Position numbers and translations under genes: made by a program
In this document: positions 40,619 through 49,127 of the stretch, one piece after another
Position numbering within the stretch: the first letter of the stretch is position 1
Layout of the letters: the number at the start of each line of letters is the position of its first letter
The notes under the pieces: model-generated
What the model saw: the letters and a program-made list of their open reading frames with translations, nothing else
What the model was told of the DNA's origin: nothing
Database searches by the model: none
Source: DUPQ01 sp964563155
GTDB taxonomy: Bacteria; Bacillota; Clostridia; DUPQ01
Length of the DNA stretch: 58,382 nucleotides
Direction of reading: 5' to 3'
Assembly: GCA_964563155.1 (NCBI GenBank)
Contig: CAZLVL010000017.1
Span: 1 to 58,382 of the forward strand

Positions 40619-43600
40619 ATGCAAGATTATGCAAATTTCGACATGATAAAAATTGGTTTAGCCTCTAGCGAATTGATCAAAGAATGGTCAAGGGGAGAGG
40701 TGAAAAAGCCTGAAACAATCAACTACAGAACACTAAAACCTGAAGCTGATGGACTCTTTTGTGAAAAAATATTTGGACCCACAAAGGACTGGGAATGTCA
40801 TTGTGGAAAGTACAAAAGAATTAGACACAAGGGGATTATTTGTGACAGATGCGGTGTTGAAGTTACAAAGAGTAAGGTAAGAAGAGAAAGAATGGGTCAC
40901 ATTGAATTAGCGGCTCCAGTTTCTCATATATGGTACTTTAGGGGAATTCCCAGCAGAATGGGTCTAATCCTAGATATGAGTCCCAGATCCTTAGAAAAGA
41001 TCCTTTATTTCAACTCCTATGTGGTGCTTGAAGTAAACTCTGATGATGTTAAAGTAGATGACAAAACTATTGAAGTTAAGGATCTTTTAGCAGAAATGCA
41101 ATATAGAGAATTAATTGATAAATATGGAAGAGGTTCTTTCAAGGCTCAAATGGGTGCTGAGGGTATTAAGGTTCTTTTGCAAAACATTGATGTAGATGCA
41201 GAATGTGCCTTACTAAAAAGTGAATTAGCCACTAGTACTGGTCAAAAAAGAGGAAGAATCATTAAAAGGTTAGAAGCTATGGAATCTTTCAGGGTTTCAG
41301 GTAACAAACCAGAATGGATGATTTTAGATACAATACCTGTTATTCCTCCTGATTTAAGACCCATGGTTCAACTAGATGGTGGTAGATTTGCAACATCCGA
41401 CTTAAATGACCTTTACAGAAGAGTTATAAACAGAAATAATCGTCTAAAAAGACTTTTAGAGCTTGTAGCTCCTGATGTTATAGTCAGAAATGAAAAAAGA
41501 ATGCTTCAAGAGGCGGTTGATGCCCTCATAAATAATGGCAGAAAAGGAAAGCCTGTGGTAGGACCTGGTAACAGACCCCTAAAATCTCTATCAGATATGC
41601 TAAGAGGAAAACAGGGAAGATTTAGACAAAACCTACTTGGAAAGAGGGTTGACTATTCTGGACGTTCAGTTATTGTTAGCGGTCCTGAATTAAGCATGTA
41701 TCAATGCGGTTTGCCTAAAGAAATGGCTTTGGAACTTTTCAAACCTTTTGTTATGAAGCGTTTGGTAGAAGATAAATTTGCTCAAAATATTAAAAGTGCT
41801 AAAAAGATGGTAGAAAGAATTCGTCCTGAAGTTTGGGATATTCTTGAAGGTGTTATTAAAGACCATCCAGTTCTTTTAAACAGAGCACCAACCCTTCACC
41901 GTTTGGGAATACAAGCCTTTGAACCAGTTTTAGTAGAAGGTAGAGCTATTAAGCTTCATCCCCTAGTTTGTACCGCATATAACGCAGACTTTGACGGTGA
42001 CCAAATGGCTGTACACGTACCCTTGTCAGCAGAAGCACAAGCTGAGGCTCGTGTTCTAATGTTGTCTTCTAATAACCTACTAGCTCCTAAGGATGGAAAA
42101 CCCATAACTGTACCTACCCAAGATATGGTATTAGGTTGCTATTACTTAACCACTGCTAAAGATGGTGAAAAAGGCGAAGGTAAGGTCTTTAGAGATTACA
42201 ATGAAATGCTTTTAGCTTTAGAAGAAAAGGCAATTACCTTACACAGTAAGGTTAAAATGCGTGTTCAAAAGGAAGTTAATAGTCAAGTAAGAAGTAAAAT
42301 TATTGATGTAACCTGTGGTAAGGCAATCTTTAATGAAGCTATTCCCCAAGATTTAGGTTTTGTGGATAGAAACAATGAAGAGACTATGTTTGATTTAGAA
42401 GTTGGTCAAGTGGTAGGTAAAAAGGATTTATCAGCTATTATTGACAAGTGTATCACCAAACATGGAATATCCAAAACTGCAGAAGTTTTAGATAAGATTA
42501 AATATATTGGATTTAAATATGCCACCCAAGGTGCTGTTTCCATATCTGTTAGCGATATGATTGTTCCTTCTTCTAAAAAGGAAATGCTAGAAGAAACAGA
42601 AAAGAAGGTGGATAAGGTAACTCATGACTTTAGAAGAGGTCTGATTACTGATGAAGAAAGACACGACCAGGTTATTAAATTATGGAGAGAGGCTACTGAC
42701 CATGTAACAGAAAAGCTTATGCAAGGTCTTGGCGACTTAAATCCTCTTAATATAATGAGTAAATCTGGAGCAAGAGGAGACACAAACCAAATCAAACAGC
42801 TAGCTGGAATGAGGGGGCTGATGTTTGACACATCTGGTAAGACCATTGAAATTCCCATTAAGTCCAACTTTAGAGAAGGCTTAAACGTTCTAGAATTCTT
42901 TATTTCTAGTAATGGAGCTAGAAAGGGTCTTGCTGATACAGCTCTAAGAACCGCTGACTCTGGTTATTTAACCAGAAGACTAGTTGACGTTTCTCAAGAT
43001 GTAATTATAAAAGAAGAAGATTGTGAAACAAGAGACCAAATAACAGTTGAAGCTGTTAAAGAAGGAAATGACATAATTGTTGAGCTTAGAGAAAGAATTA
43101 ACGGTAGATATGTGGTAGATGCCATTGAAGACCCAATTACAGGTGATGTTATTGTGGAAGAAAATGGATATATCGACAGCTATGCAGCTGATAAAATAGT
43201 TAAGGCTGGAATTACTAAAGTTAGTGTTAGATCTGTTTTAACCTGTAAGGCAAAACAAGGTGTTTGTTCCAAGTGTTATGGAATGAACCTGGCCTCTAGT
43301 AGACCAATCTTTATTGGAGAAGCTGTAGGAATTATTGCCGCCCAATCTATTGGTGAACCTGGTACTCAGTTAACCATGAGAACCTTCCACACCGGTGGTA
43401 TTGCTGCAGAAGACATAACCCAAGGTTTGCCTCGTGTTGAGGAATTATTTGAAGCTAGAAAACCTAAAGGTTTGGCCATAATTTCAGAGATTTCTGGTGG
43501 TGTTAAACTTAATGATACCAAGAAAAAGAGAGAAATCATTGTTACTAATGATGAAGAATCTCAATCCTATACCATTCCTTATGGTTCCATTTTGACAGTT

Positions 43601-44320
43601 AAAGATGGAGATAGAATTTCTAAAGGAGATAGGATAACAGAAGGTTCTGAAAATCCTCATGACATTCTTAGAATTAGAGGGGTCAATGGAGTATATAAAT
43701 ATATAGCCTGTGAAGTTCAAAAAGTGTACAAACTTCAAGGTATAGATATAAATGATAAGCATATAGAAATTATTGTTAAGCAAATGCTACGTAAGGTAAA
43801 GGTTGAAGATTGTGGTGACACAGACCTTATCCCTGGAAGTTTTTATGATGTAAGTGAGTTTGAAGAAAAGAATGCCCTAGCAGAAAGCCAAGGAAAAATA
43901 CCTGCTGATGGTGAAAGAGTATTACTAGGAATTAGTAAGGCCTCTTTATCCACAGATTCCTTCTTGTCAGCTGCTTCCTTCCAAGAAACCACTAGAGTAT
44001 TAACCGAAGCTTCCATTAAAGGTAAGACTGATAACCTAATTGGTTTGAAAGAAAACGTTATTATCGGTAAACTTATACCTGCTGGAACCGGAATGCCTGC
44101 ATATCAAGATCCAATTTTAGAAATGGATCCAACAGATGATGATGAACAGCTTACAGATGAGGCTTTTGCAGACTATGAGGATTTCTTTGACCAACCCCAA
44201 GAAGGGTTAGAAAATGTTGACGAAATCCAATTTGAAGAGTATGATAATGAAGGCTTTTTTGAAGACGCTGTTTCATTAGATGAAGTGAGCGAAACTGAAG
44301 CTCAAATAGGACTTGAATAG
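40619..44320 (+). CDS. rpoC: DNA-directed RNA polymerase subunit beta'
   Basis: 1233 residues. The N-terminal zinc site C-H-C-G ... C-D-R-C-G (about 59-77) and the second zinc site (CKAKQGVCSKCYG, about 880) are complete. The active-site NADFDGDQM with the Mg-binding Asp triad lies at about 456-464. Bridge helix and trigger loop regions (GSGARGDT-type KSGARGDTNQIKQLAGMRG, TMRTFHTGG) are intact. The C-terminal tail is very acidic (DEIQFEEYDNEGFFEDAV). GGGAG precedes the ATG. It is cotranscribed with rpoB, and a K-turn-binding protein gene follows 8 bp later. Confidence 0.98.
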   Translation: MQDYANFDMIKIGLASSELIKEWSRGEVKKPETINYRTLKPEADGLFCEKIFGPTKDWECHCGKYKRIRHKGIICDRCGVEVTKSKVRRERMGHIELAAPVSHIWYFRGIPSRMGLILDMSPRSLEKILYFNSYVVLEVNSDDVKVDDKTIEVKDLLAEMQYRELIDKYGRGSFKAQMGAEGIKVLLQNIDVDAECALLKSELATSTGQKRGRIIKRLEAMESFRVSGNKPEWMILDTIPVIPPDLRPMVQLDGGRFATSDLNDLYRRVINRNNRLKRLLELVAPDVIVRNEKRMLQEAVDALINNGRKGKPVVGPGNRPLKSLSDMLRGKQGRFRQNLLGKRVDYSGRSVIVSGPELSMYQCGLPKEMALELFKPFVMKRLVEDKFAQNIKSAKKMVERIRPEVWDILEGVIKDHPVLLNRAPTLHRLGIQAFEPVLVEGRAIKLHPLVCTAYNADFDGDQMAVHVPLSAEAQAEARVLMLSSNNLLAPKDGKPITVPTQDMVLGCYYLTTAKDGEKGEGKVFRDYNEMLLALEEKAITLHSKVKMRVQKEVNSQVRSKIIDVTCGKAIFNEAIPQDLGFVDRNNEETMFDLEVGQVVGKKDLSAIIDKCITKHGISKTAEVLDKIKYIGFKYATQGAVSISVSDMIVPSSKKEMLEETEKKVDKVTHDFRRGLITDEERHDQVIKLWREATDHVTEKLMQGLGDLNPLNIMSKSGARGDTNQIKQLAGMRGLMFDTSGKTIEIPIKSNFREGLNVLEFFISSNGARKGLADTALRTADSGYLTRRLVDVSQDVIIKEEDCETRDQITVEAVKEGNDIIVELRERINGRYVVDAIEDPITGDVIVEENGYIDSYAADKIVKAGITKVSVRSVLTCKAKQGVCSKCYGMNLASSRPIFIGEAVGIIAAQSIGEPGTQLTMRTFHTGGIAAEDITQGLPRVEELFEARKPKGLAIISEISGGVKLNDTKKKREIIVTNDEESQSYTIPYGSILTVKDGDRISKGDRITEGSENPHDILRIRGVNGVYKYIACEVQKVYKLQGIDINDKHIEIIVKQMLRKVKVEDCGDTDLIPGSFYDVSEFEEKNALAESQGKIPADGERVLLGISKASLSTDSFLSAASFQETTRVLTEASIKGKTDNLIGLKENVIIGKLIPAGTGMPAYQDPILEMDPTDDDEQLTDEAFADYEDFFDQPQEGLENVDEIQFEEYDNEGFFEDAVSLDEVSETEAQIGLE

Positions 44321-44328
44321 TAGTAGAA

Positions 44329-44556
44329 ATGGATGTTAGAAAAGTAATAGGACTAAGAGAGTCATTAAAAGCTTTAAAGGACAATAAAGTACAAAAAGTC
44401 TTTATTGCCCAAGATGCAAACCCCAACCTAGTTTCTCCTGTTTTGCACTTATGTGAGGAAAATCAGGTGGAAACAGAATTTGTTGAAAGCTCCCGTCAAC
44501 TGGGACTTTCAAACGGAATAGGGGTTTGTGCATCGGTTGTGTGTATTTTGAAATGA
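44329..44556 (+). CDS. L7Ae-family K-turn RNA-binding protein (YbxF-like)
   Basis: 75 residues. It has the L7Ae/L30e fold signature: GLRESLKALKDNKVQKVFIAQDANPN, a central VSPVLHLCEEN helix and the C-terminal GLSNGIGVCASVVCIL strand with the NG/CA pattern. Bacillus YbxF, in the same place between rpoC and rpsL, binds K-turn RNAs and was once named L7Ae-like or rplGB. Its physiological target is not known. The ATG has only a weak ribosome binding site and is 8 bp after rpoC, so coupling is likely. rpsL follows with a strong site. Confidence 0.92.
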   Translation: MDVRKVIGLRESLKALKDNKVQKVFIAQDANPNLVSPVLHLCEENQVETEFVESSRQLGLSNGIGVCASVVCILK

Positions 44557-44586
44557 ATATAAATTTTTTAAGAAAGGAGGACCAAA

Positions 44587-44994
44587 ATGCCAACATTTAA
44601 TCAATTGGTAGATAAAGGAAGACAGGTTAAGAAGAAAAAATCTCTTTCACCAGCCTTGCAAAAAAGCATGAATACATTGAAGAAAAGAACTACAGATGTA
44701 TCATCTCCGCAAAAAAGAGGAGTTTGTACCGAAGTTAAGACAAGTACTCCTAAAAAGCCTAACTCAGCTTTGAGAAAAGTTGCTAGAGTAAGACTTACAA
44801 ATGGCTACGAAGTAACTTCTTATATTCCTGGAATCGGACACAATCTTCAAGAGCACAGTGTTGTTCTAATAAGAGGTGGTAGAGTAAAAGACCTACCAGG
44901 TGTAAGATACCATATCGTAAGAGGATCTTTAGACACTCAAGGTGTTGCAGACAGAAAGCAAAGCAGATCCAAGTACGGTGCAAAGAAAAAATAA
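44587..44994 (+). CDS. rpsL: 30S ribosomal protein S12
   Basis: 135 residues. Universal S12 features are present: QLVDKGRQVKKKKS, GVCTEVKTSTPKKPNSALRK (the conserved TPKKPNSA loop that contacts the decoding site, with the streptomycin-site Lys), VTSYIPGIGHNLQEHS, VLIRGGRVKDLPGVRYHIVRG and the basic tail DRKQSRSKYGAKKK. GAAAGGAGGACCAAA precedes the ATG. It opens the str part of the cluster; rpsG follows after a 113-bp structured gap. Confidence 0.98.
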   Translation: MPTFNQLVDKGRQVKKKKSLSPALQKSMNTLKKRTTDVSSPQKRGVCTEVKTSTPKKPNSALRKVARVRLTNGYEVTSYIPGIGHNLQEHSVVLIRGGRVKDLPGVRYHIVRGSLDTQGVADRKQSRSKYGAKKK

Positions 44995-45000
44995 AAGTTA

Positions 45001-45074
45001 ATATGTACCTAAGTGACAGGTACTTCACATATATAAACGATATGTACCTGCACTGACAACTTATGGTTGAGTAC
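45001..45074 (+). promoter_or_regulatory. Structured spacer between rpsL and rpsG
   Basis: The 10-mer ATATGTACCT occurs at 45001-45010 and 45040-45049. The first copy forms the hairpin GTACCT/AGGTAC (45005-45010, 45018-45023). A second hairpin CAAC/GTTG lies at 45057-45069. A ribosomal protein operator, by analogy with the S7 site of the E. coli str operon, is possible. Confidence 0.4.
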
Positions 45075-45107
45075 CGATGAAAAATTATTATTAAGGAGGG
45101 AAGACAA

Positions 45108-45578
45108 GTGCCAAGAAAAGGACATGTCCCAAAACGAGAAGTATTGCCTGATCCTTTATACAGGGATAAGGTAGTAACAAAACTAATTAACAACATAATG
45201 CTTGATGGCAAAAAAGGTGTTGCTCAAAGAATTTGTTATGATGCTTTTGAAATAATCCAAACCAAAACAGGTAGGGAACCTTTAGAAGTATTTAGACAAG
45301 CAATGGATAATGTAATGCCCCTATTGGAAGTTAAAGCAAGAAGAGTTGGAGGCGCCACATATCAGGTGCCTATGGAAGTGCGCCCAGAAAGAAGACAAAC
45401 CCTAGCCCTTAGATGGTTGGTTGCTTCTTCTAGAGCTAGAAATGAACGTACTATGAAAGAGCGTCTTGCAGCAGAAATTATGGATGCTGTAAACGGTGTT
45501 GGTAGTACCTTTAGAAAGAAAGAGGAAATGCATAGAATGGCAGAAGCTAACAAGGCATTTGCTCACTATAGATGGTAA
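45108..45578 (+). CDS. rpsG: 30S ribosomal protein S7
   Basis: 156 residues starting at GTG (AAGGAGGG is 7 nt before it). Family features: PRKGHVPKREVLPDPLYRDKVVTKLINNIMLDGKKG, the RVGGATYQVPMEVRPERRQTLALRWL segment, and the Arg-rich end KEEMHRMAEANKAFAHYRW. It is a primary binder of the 16S 3' domain and, in E. coli, the repressor of its own operon. fusA follows closely; its frame overlaps the 3' end of rpsG if the first ATG is used. Confidence 0.98.
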   Translation: MPRKGHVPKREVLPDPLYRDKVVTKLINNIMLDGKKGVAQRICYDAFEIIQTKTGREPLEVFRQAMDNVMPLLEVKARRVGGATYQVPMEVRPERRQTLALRWLVASSRARNERTMKERLAAEIMDAVNGVGSTFRKKEEMHRMAEANKAFAHYRW

Positions 45579-45595
45579 TCGATAAAGTAAACAAT

Positions 45596-47671
45596 ATGTC
45601 TAGAGAATATACACTGGAACATACCAGGAATATAGGCGTAATGGCCCACATAGATGCAGGAAAAACCACTACAACAGAGAGGATCTTGTACTATACCGGA
45701 AAACTTCACAAAATGGGTGAAGTTCATGAAGGTGCAGCTACAATGGACTGGATGGAGCAAGAGCAAGAAAGAGGAATAACCATTTCTTCTGCTGCCACCA
45801 CAGCCTACTGGAAGGGGTATCGTGTCAATATTATTGATACTCCTGGTCATGTGGATTTTACTGCTGAAGTTGAAAGAAGTTTAAGGGTCTTGGACGGAGC
45901 TATATCAGTCTTTTGTGCCAAAGGTGGAGTTGAACCCCAATCTGAAACAGTTTGGAGACAAGCCAACACCTATAAAGTACCCAGAATTGCCTATGTCAAC
46001 AAAATGGATACTACCGGTGCAGATTTCTACAACTGCGTTGAAATGATTAGAACCAGACTTAAAGCTAATCCTTTACCTGTACAATTACCCATTGGAAAAG
46101 AAAATGACTTTGAAGGAATCATTGATTTGATTGAATTCAAGGCCTACTACTATATGGATGATTTAGGTAATGATATTAGGCAAAAAGATATCCCAGAGGA
46201 TATGCTAGAGCTGGCAGAAAAATACCATACTGAATTAATAGAATATGCTTGTGATCAAGATGAAGCCTTGATGGAGAAGTATTTCGAAGGTCAAGAAATT
46301 GAACAAGATGAGATTAAAAAGGTATTAAGAAAAGCTACCATAAGCTTGGATGTTATTCCTGTTTTTTGTGGATCTTCATATAAAAACAAGGGAGTACAAA
46401 AGCTTTTAGATGCTGTTACTGATTACCTACCCTCTCCTTTAGAAGTACCTCCTATTGAAGGAATTTCTATGCATGATCATAGCAGAATTATAAGTAAGCC
46501 TGCAGACGACGATGACAAGTTTTCAGCCTTAGTCTTTAAGATTATGTCTGACCCCTATGTGGGAAAGATTTGTTTTTTCAGAGTTTACTCAGGCACTATG
46601 ACTACAGGCTCTTATGTCCTAAACTCAACAAAGGATAAAAAAGAGCGCATAGGTAGAATCCTTATGATGCACGCTAACAGCAGAACAGATATACAAAAGG
46701 TCTATTCTGGTGATATAGCCTGTGCTGTAGGACTTAAGTTCACTATAACTGGAGATACCCTTTGTGATCAAAAGGACCCAGTTATACTAGAATCTATGAA
46801 TTTCCCTGAACCAGTTATATCCATTGCAGTAGAAGCAAAGGATAATGCCAATCAGGAAAAAATGATTAATGCTTTACTTAAGCTTGCAGAAGAAGATCCT
46901 ACCTTTAAGTATAAAACCGACCAAGACACCGGCCAAATGCTCATCTCTGGAATGGGAGAGTTGCACTTGGATATTCTAGTGGACAAAATGAGAAGAGAAT
47001 ATGGTGTTCAAGCAACTAAAGGCACACCTCAGGTTACTTACAAAGAAACCATTACAAAAGAAGCAAGAGCAGATGTTACCTTTTCAAGACAAACTGGGGG
47101 CCACGGCCAATATGCCCGGGTTGTTTTGGATGTGAAACCAGGAAAGCCTGGCTCTGGCTTTACCTTTACAAACAATATTGTAGGAGGAGTTATACCTAAA
47201 AACTTTATACCGGCTGTTGAATTAGGGATTTCTGAATCACTAAACAATGGTATTAAAGGAGGTTATCCTATTTTGGATGTGGATGTAACCTTGGTAGATG
47301 GAGATTATCATGAAGTGGACTCTTCAGATATGTCCTTTAAGATTGCAGGTAGTATGGCTTTTAAAGATGCTTGTGAGAAAGCCAATCCGGTTATACTTGA
47401 ACCTGTTATGCGAGTAGATATCTTTATGCCCGAAGAATATTTAGGCGGGGTATTAGGAGATATTACAGCAAAAAGAGGAAAAGTAGAAAATGTTGAAGCT
47501 AAGGGAGCAGACTCAGTAATAACCAGTATAGTTCCCTTGAGAGAGATGTTCGGATATGCCACAGACCTAAGGTCAAATACCCAAGGAAGAGGGTCTTTTA
47601 CCATGCAATTCGACCATTTTGAACAGATTTCTGCTGAATTGGAAGCACAAATACTAAAAACCTACTATTGA
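45596..47671 (+). CDS. fusA: Elongation factor G
   Basis: 691-residue translocation GTPase. G1 AHIDAGKTT, switch II DTPGHVDFT (about 80), G4 NKMD (about 136) and the five-domain layout are clear; GGHGQYARVVLDVKPG marks domain IV and EPVMRVDIFMPEEYLGGVLGD domain V. ATG at 45596 (MSREYTLEHTRNIG) is chosen because family members begin here; the in-frame ATG at 45572 inside rpsG would add eight unlike residues. Neither has a Shine-Dalgarno sequence, which points to reinitiation by ribosomes that finish rpsG at 45578. It is a true EF-G, not a tetracycline-resistance paralogue, as shown by GHVDFTAEVERSLRVLDG and its place in the str cluster. Confidence 0.97.
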   Translation: MSREYTLEHTRNIGVMAHIDAGKTTTTERILYYTGKLHKMGEVHEGAATMDWMEQEQERGITISSAATTAYWKGYRVNIIDTPGHVDFTAEVERSLRVLDGAISVFCAKGGVEPQSETVWRQANTYKVPRIAYVNKMDTTGADFYNCVEMIRTRLKANPLPVQLPIGKENDFEGIIDLIEFKAYYYMDDLGNDIRQKDIPEDMLELAEKYHTELIEYACDQDEALMEKYFEGQEIEQDEIKKVLRKATISLDVIPVFCGSSYKNKGVQKLLDAVTDYLPSPLEVPPIEGISMHDHSRIISKPADDDDKFSALVFKIMSDPYVGKICFFRVYSGTMTTGSYVLNSTKDKKERIGRILMMHANSRTDIQKVYSGDIACAVGLKFTITGDTLCDQKDPVILESMNFPEPVISIAVEAKDNANQEKMINALLKLAEEDPTFKYKTDQDTGQMLISGMGELHLDILVDKMRREYGVQATKGTPQVTYKETITKEARADVTFSRQTGGHGQYARVVLDVKPGKPGSGFTFTNNIVGGVIPKNFIPAVELGISESLNNGIKGGYPILDVDVTLVDGDYHEVDSSDMSFKIAGSMAFKDACEKANPVILEPVMRVDIFMPEEYLGGVLGDITAKRGKVENVEAKGADSVITSIVPLREMFGYATDLRSNTQGRGSFTMQFDHFEQISAELEAQILKTYY

Positions 47672-47696
47672 CACAAATAATATTCATATGTAGAAT
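47668..47696 (+). promoter_or_regulatory. Promoter of tuf, overlapping the fusA stop codon
   Basis: TTGACA (47668-47673; the fusA TGA is inside it), 17-bp spacer, TAGAAT (47691-47696). It gives tuf a transcript separate from the str operon. Confidence 0.75.
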
Positions 47697-47749
47697 ATAT
47701 TTGATTAATAATTTGAATTAGCTCATTATAATTGGAGGAAAGAAATAAA

Positions 47750-48955
47750 ATGGCAAAATCAAAATTTGAAAGAACCAAACCGCATGCAAACATCGGTACA
47801 ATTGGACACGTAGACCATGGCAAAACAACACTTACAGCAGCCATTACAAAAACATTGGCTTTAGCAAATACAGGTATCGTTTTTAAAGCTTATGATCAAA
47901 TAGACGCAGCTCCAGAAGAAAAAGCAAGAGGAATCACAATTGCTACAGCTCACGTTGAGTATGAAACAGAAAACAGACACTACGCTCACGTTGACTGCCC
48001 AGGCCACGCCGACTATGTTAAAAACATGATCACAGGTGCAGCCCAAATGGACGGTGCTATCCTTGTTGTTTCTGCAGCAGATGGACCAATGCCTCAAACC
48101 AGAGAGCACATCCTTCTTGCCCGTCAGGTTGGTGTTCACTATATCGTAGTATTCATGAACAAAACAGACCAAGTAGACGATCCTGAATTGCTAGAATTAG
48201 TTGAAATGGAATTAAGAGAACTATTAAGCGAATATGATTTCCCTGGTGATGATATTCCCATCGTTATGGGTTCAGCTCTTAAAGCTCTAGAATCTACATC
48301 TACAGATATGAACGCTCCTGAATATGCTCCTATCTTGGAACTAATGGCAGCAGTTGACTCATATATTCCTACTCCTGAAAGAGCAGTTGACAGACCTTTC
48401 TTGATGCCTGTTGAGGACGTATTCTCCATTACAGGTAGAGGAACAGTTGCTACCGGTAGAGTTGAAAGAGGACAAATAAAGATTCAAGACGTAGTAGAAA
48501 TAATTGGACTTAAAGACGAAATCAGTTCAACAGTTGTAACAGGTGTTGAAATGTTTAGAAAAATTCTAGACTATGCACAAGCTGGAGACAACGTAGGATG
48601 CTTACTAAGAGGCGTTCAAAGAACAGATATCGAAAGAGGACAAGTTCTAGCTAAGCCTGGTTCAATTAAACCTCACACAAACTTCGAAGGTCAAGTTTAC
48701 GTATTGACAGCTGAAGAAGGTGGAAGACATACTCCATTCTTTACAGGTTACAGACCTCAGTTCTACTTCAGAACAACAGACGTTACTGGTGTTGCTGAAC
48801 TTCCTGATGGTATTGAAATGTGTATGCCTGGAGACCACATCAACATGAATATCGCCCTAATTACTCCAATAGCAATGGAAGAAGGACTAAGATTTGCTAT
48901 TAGAGAAGGTGGAAGAACTGTTGGTTCTGGTACTGTTGCTAAGGTATTTAAGTAA
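47750..48955 (+). CDS. tuf: Elongation factor Tu
   Basis: 401-residue GTPase that delivers aminoacyl-tRNA. G1 GHVDHGKT (about 19-26), switch I EEKARGITIATAHVEYET, G3 DCPGHADY (about 83), G4 NKTD (about 138) and G5 GSALKALE are complete. Domains 2 and 3 show the normal VEDVFSITGRGTVATGRVERG and FFTGYRPQFYFRTTDVTG. Some positions differ from typical clostridial EF-Tu (NKTDQVDD, RGITIATAHVEYE, LANTGIVFKAYDQID). GGAGG (47734-47738) serves the ATG at 47750; the TTG at 47732 is not used. It has its own promoter and a strong terminator. Confidence 0.97.
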   Translation: MAKSKFERTKPHANIGTIGHVDHGKTTLTAAITKTLALANTGIVFKAYDQIDAAPEEKARGITIATAHVEYETENRHYAHVDCPGHADYVKNMITGAAQMDGAILVVSAADGPMPQTREHILLARQVGVHYIVVFMNKTDQVDDPELLELVEMELRELLSEYDFPGDDIPIVMGSALKALESTSTDMNAPEYAPILELMAAVDSYIPTPERAVDRPFLMPVEDVFSITGRGTVATGRVERGQIKIQDVVEIIGLKDEISSTVVTGVEMFRKILDYAQAGDNVGCLLRGVQRTDIERGQVLAKPGSIKPHTNFEGQVYVLTAEEGGRHTPFFTGYRPQFYFRTTDVTGVAELPDGIEMCMPGDHINMNIALITPIAMEEGLRFAIREGGRTVGSGTVAKVFK

Positions 48956-49023
48956 ACTTTAGAATATAAATTATCAAGCTTAAAACAACAAAAGATTAAG
49001 GTTGATTCTATAAAGTAACAATT

Positions 49024-49048
49024 AGAGACGAGCAATCGTCTCTTTTTT
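49024..49048 (+). terminator. Terminator after tuf
   Basis: AGAGACGA (49024-49031) and TCGTCTCT (49036-49043) with a GCAA tetraloop (GNRA type), then a T-run. It is one of the clearest terminators in the window. Confidence 0.93.
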
Positions 49049-49067
49049 AGAAGATTTCTTGCCTATC

Positions 49068-49096
49068 TTGAGAAAGACCTTTAAAAAAGGTATAAT
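49068..49096 (+). promoter_or_regulatory. Promoter of the rhamnosidase gene
   Basis: TTGAGA (49068-49073), 17-bp spacer, TATAAT (49091-49096). Transcription from near 49103 excludes the upstream in-frame ATG at 49059 and supports the start at 49128. Confidence 0.8.
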
Positions 49097-49127
49097 GGCC
49101 CTACAAATAATTTTCAGGAGATTTATC

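Noticed and set aside
36898..44320. RpoB and RpoC having exactly the same length (1233 residues)
   Set aside because: Coincidence; the sequences are unrelated and each has its full set of family motifs.
45572..47671. fusA as a tetracycline-resistance ribosomal protection protein
   Set aside because: Domain signatures and location between rpsG and tuf are those of EF-G.
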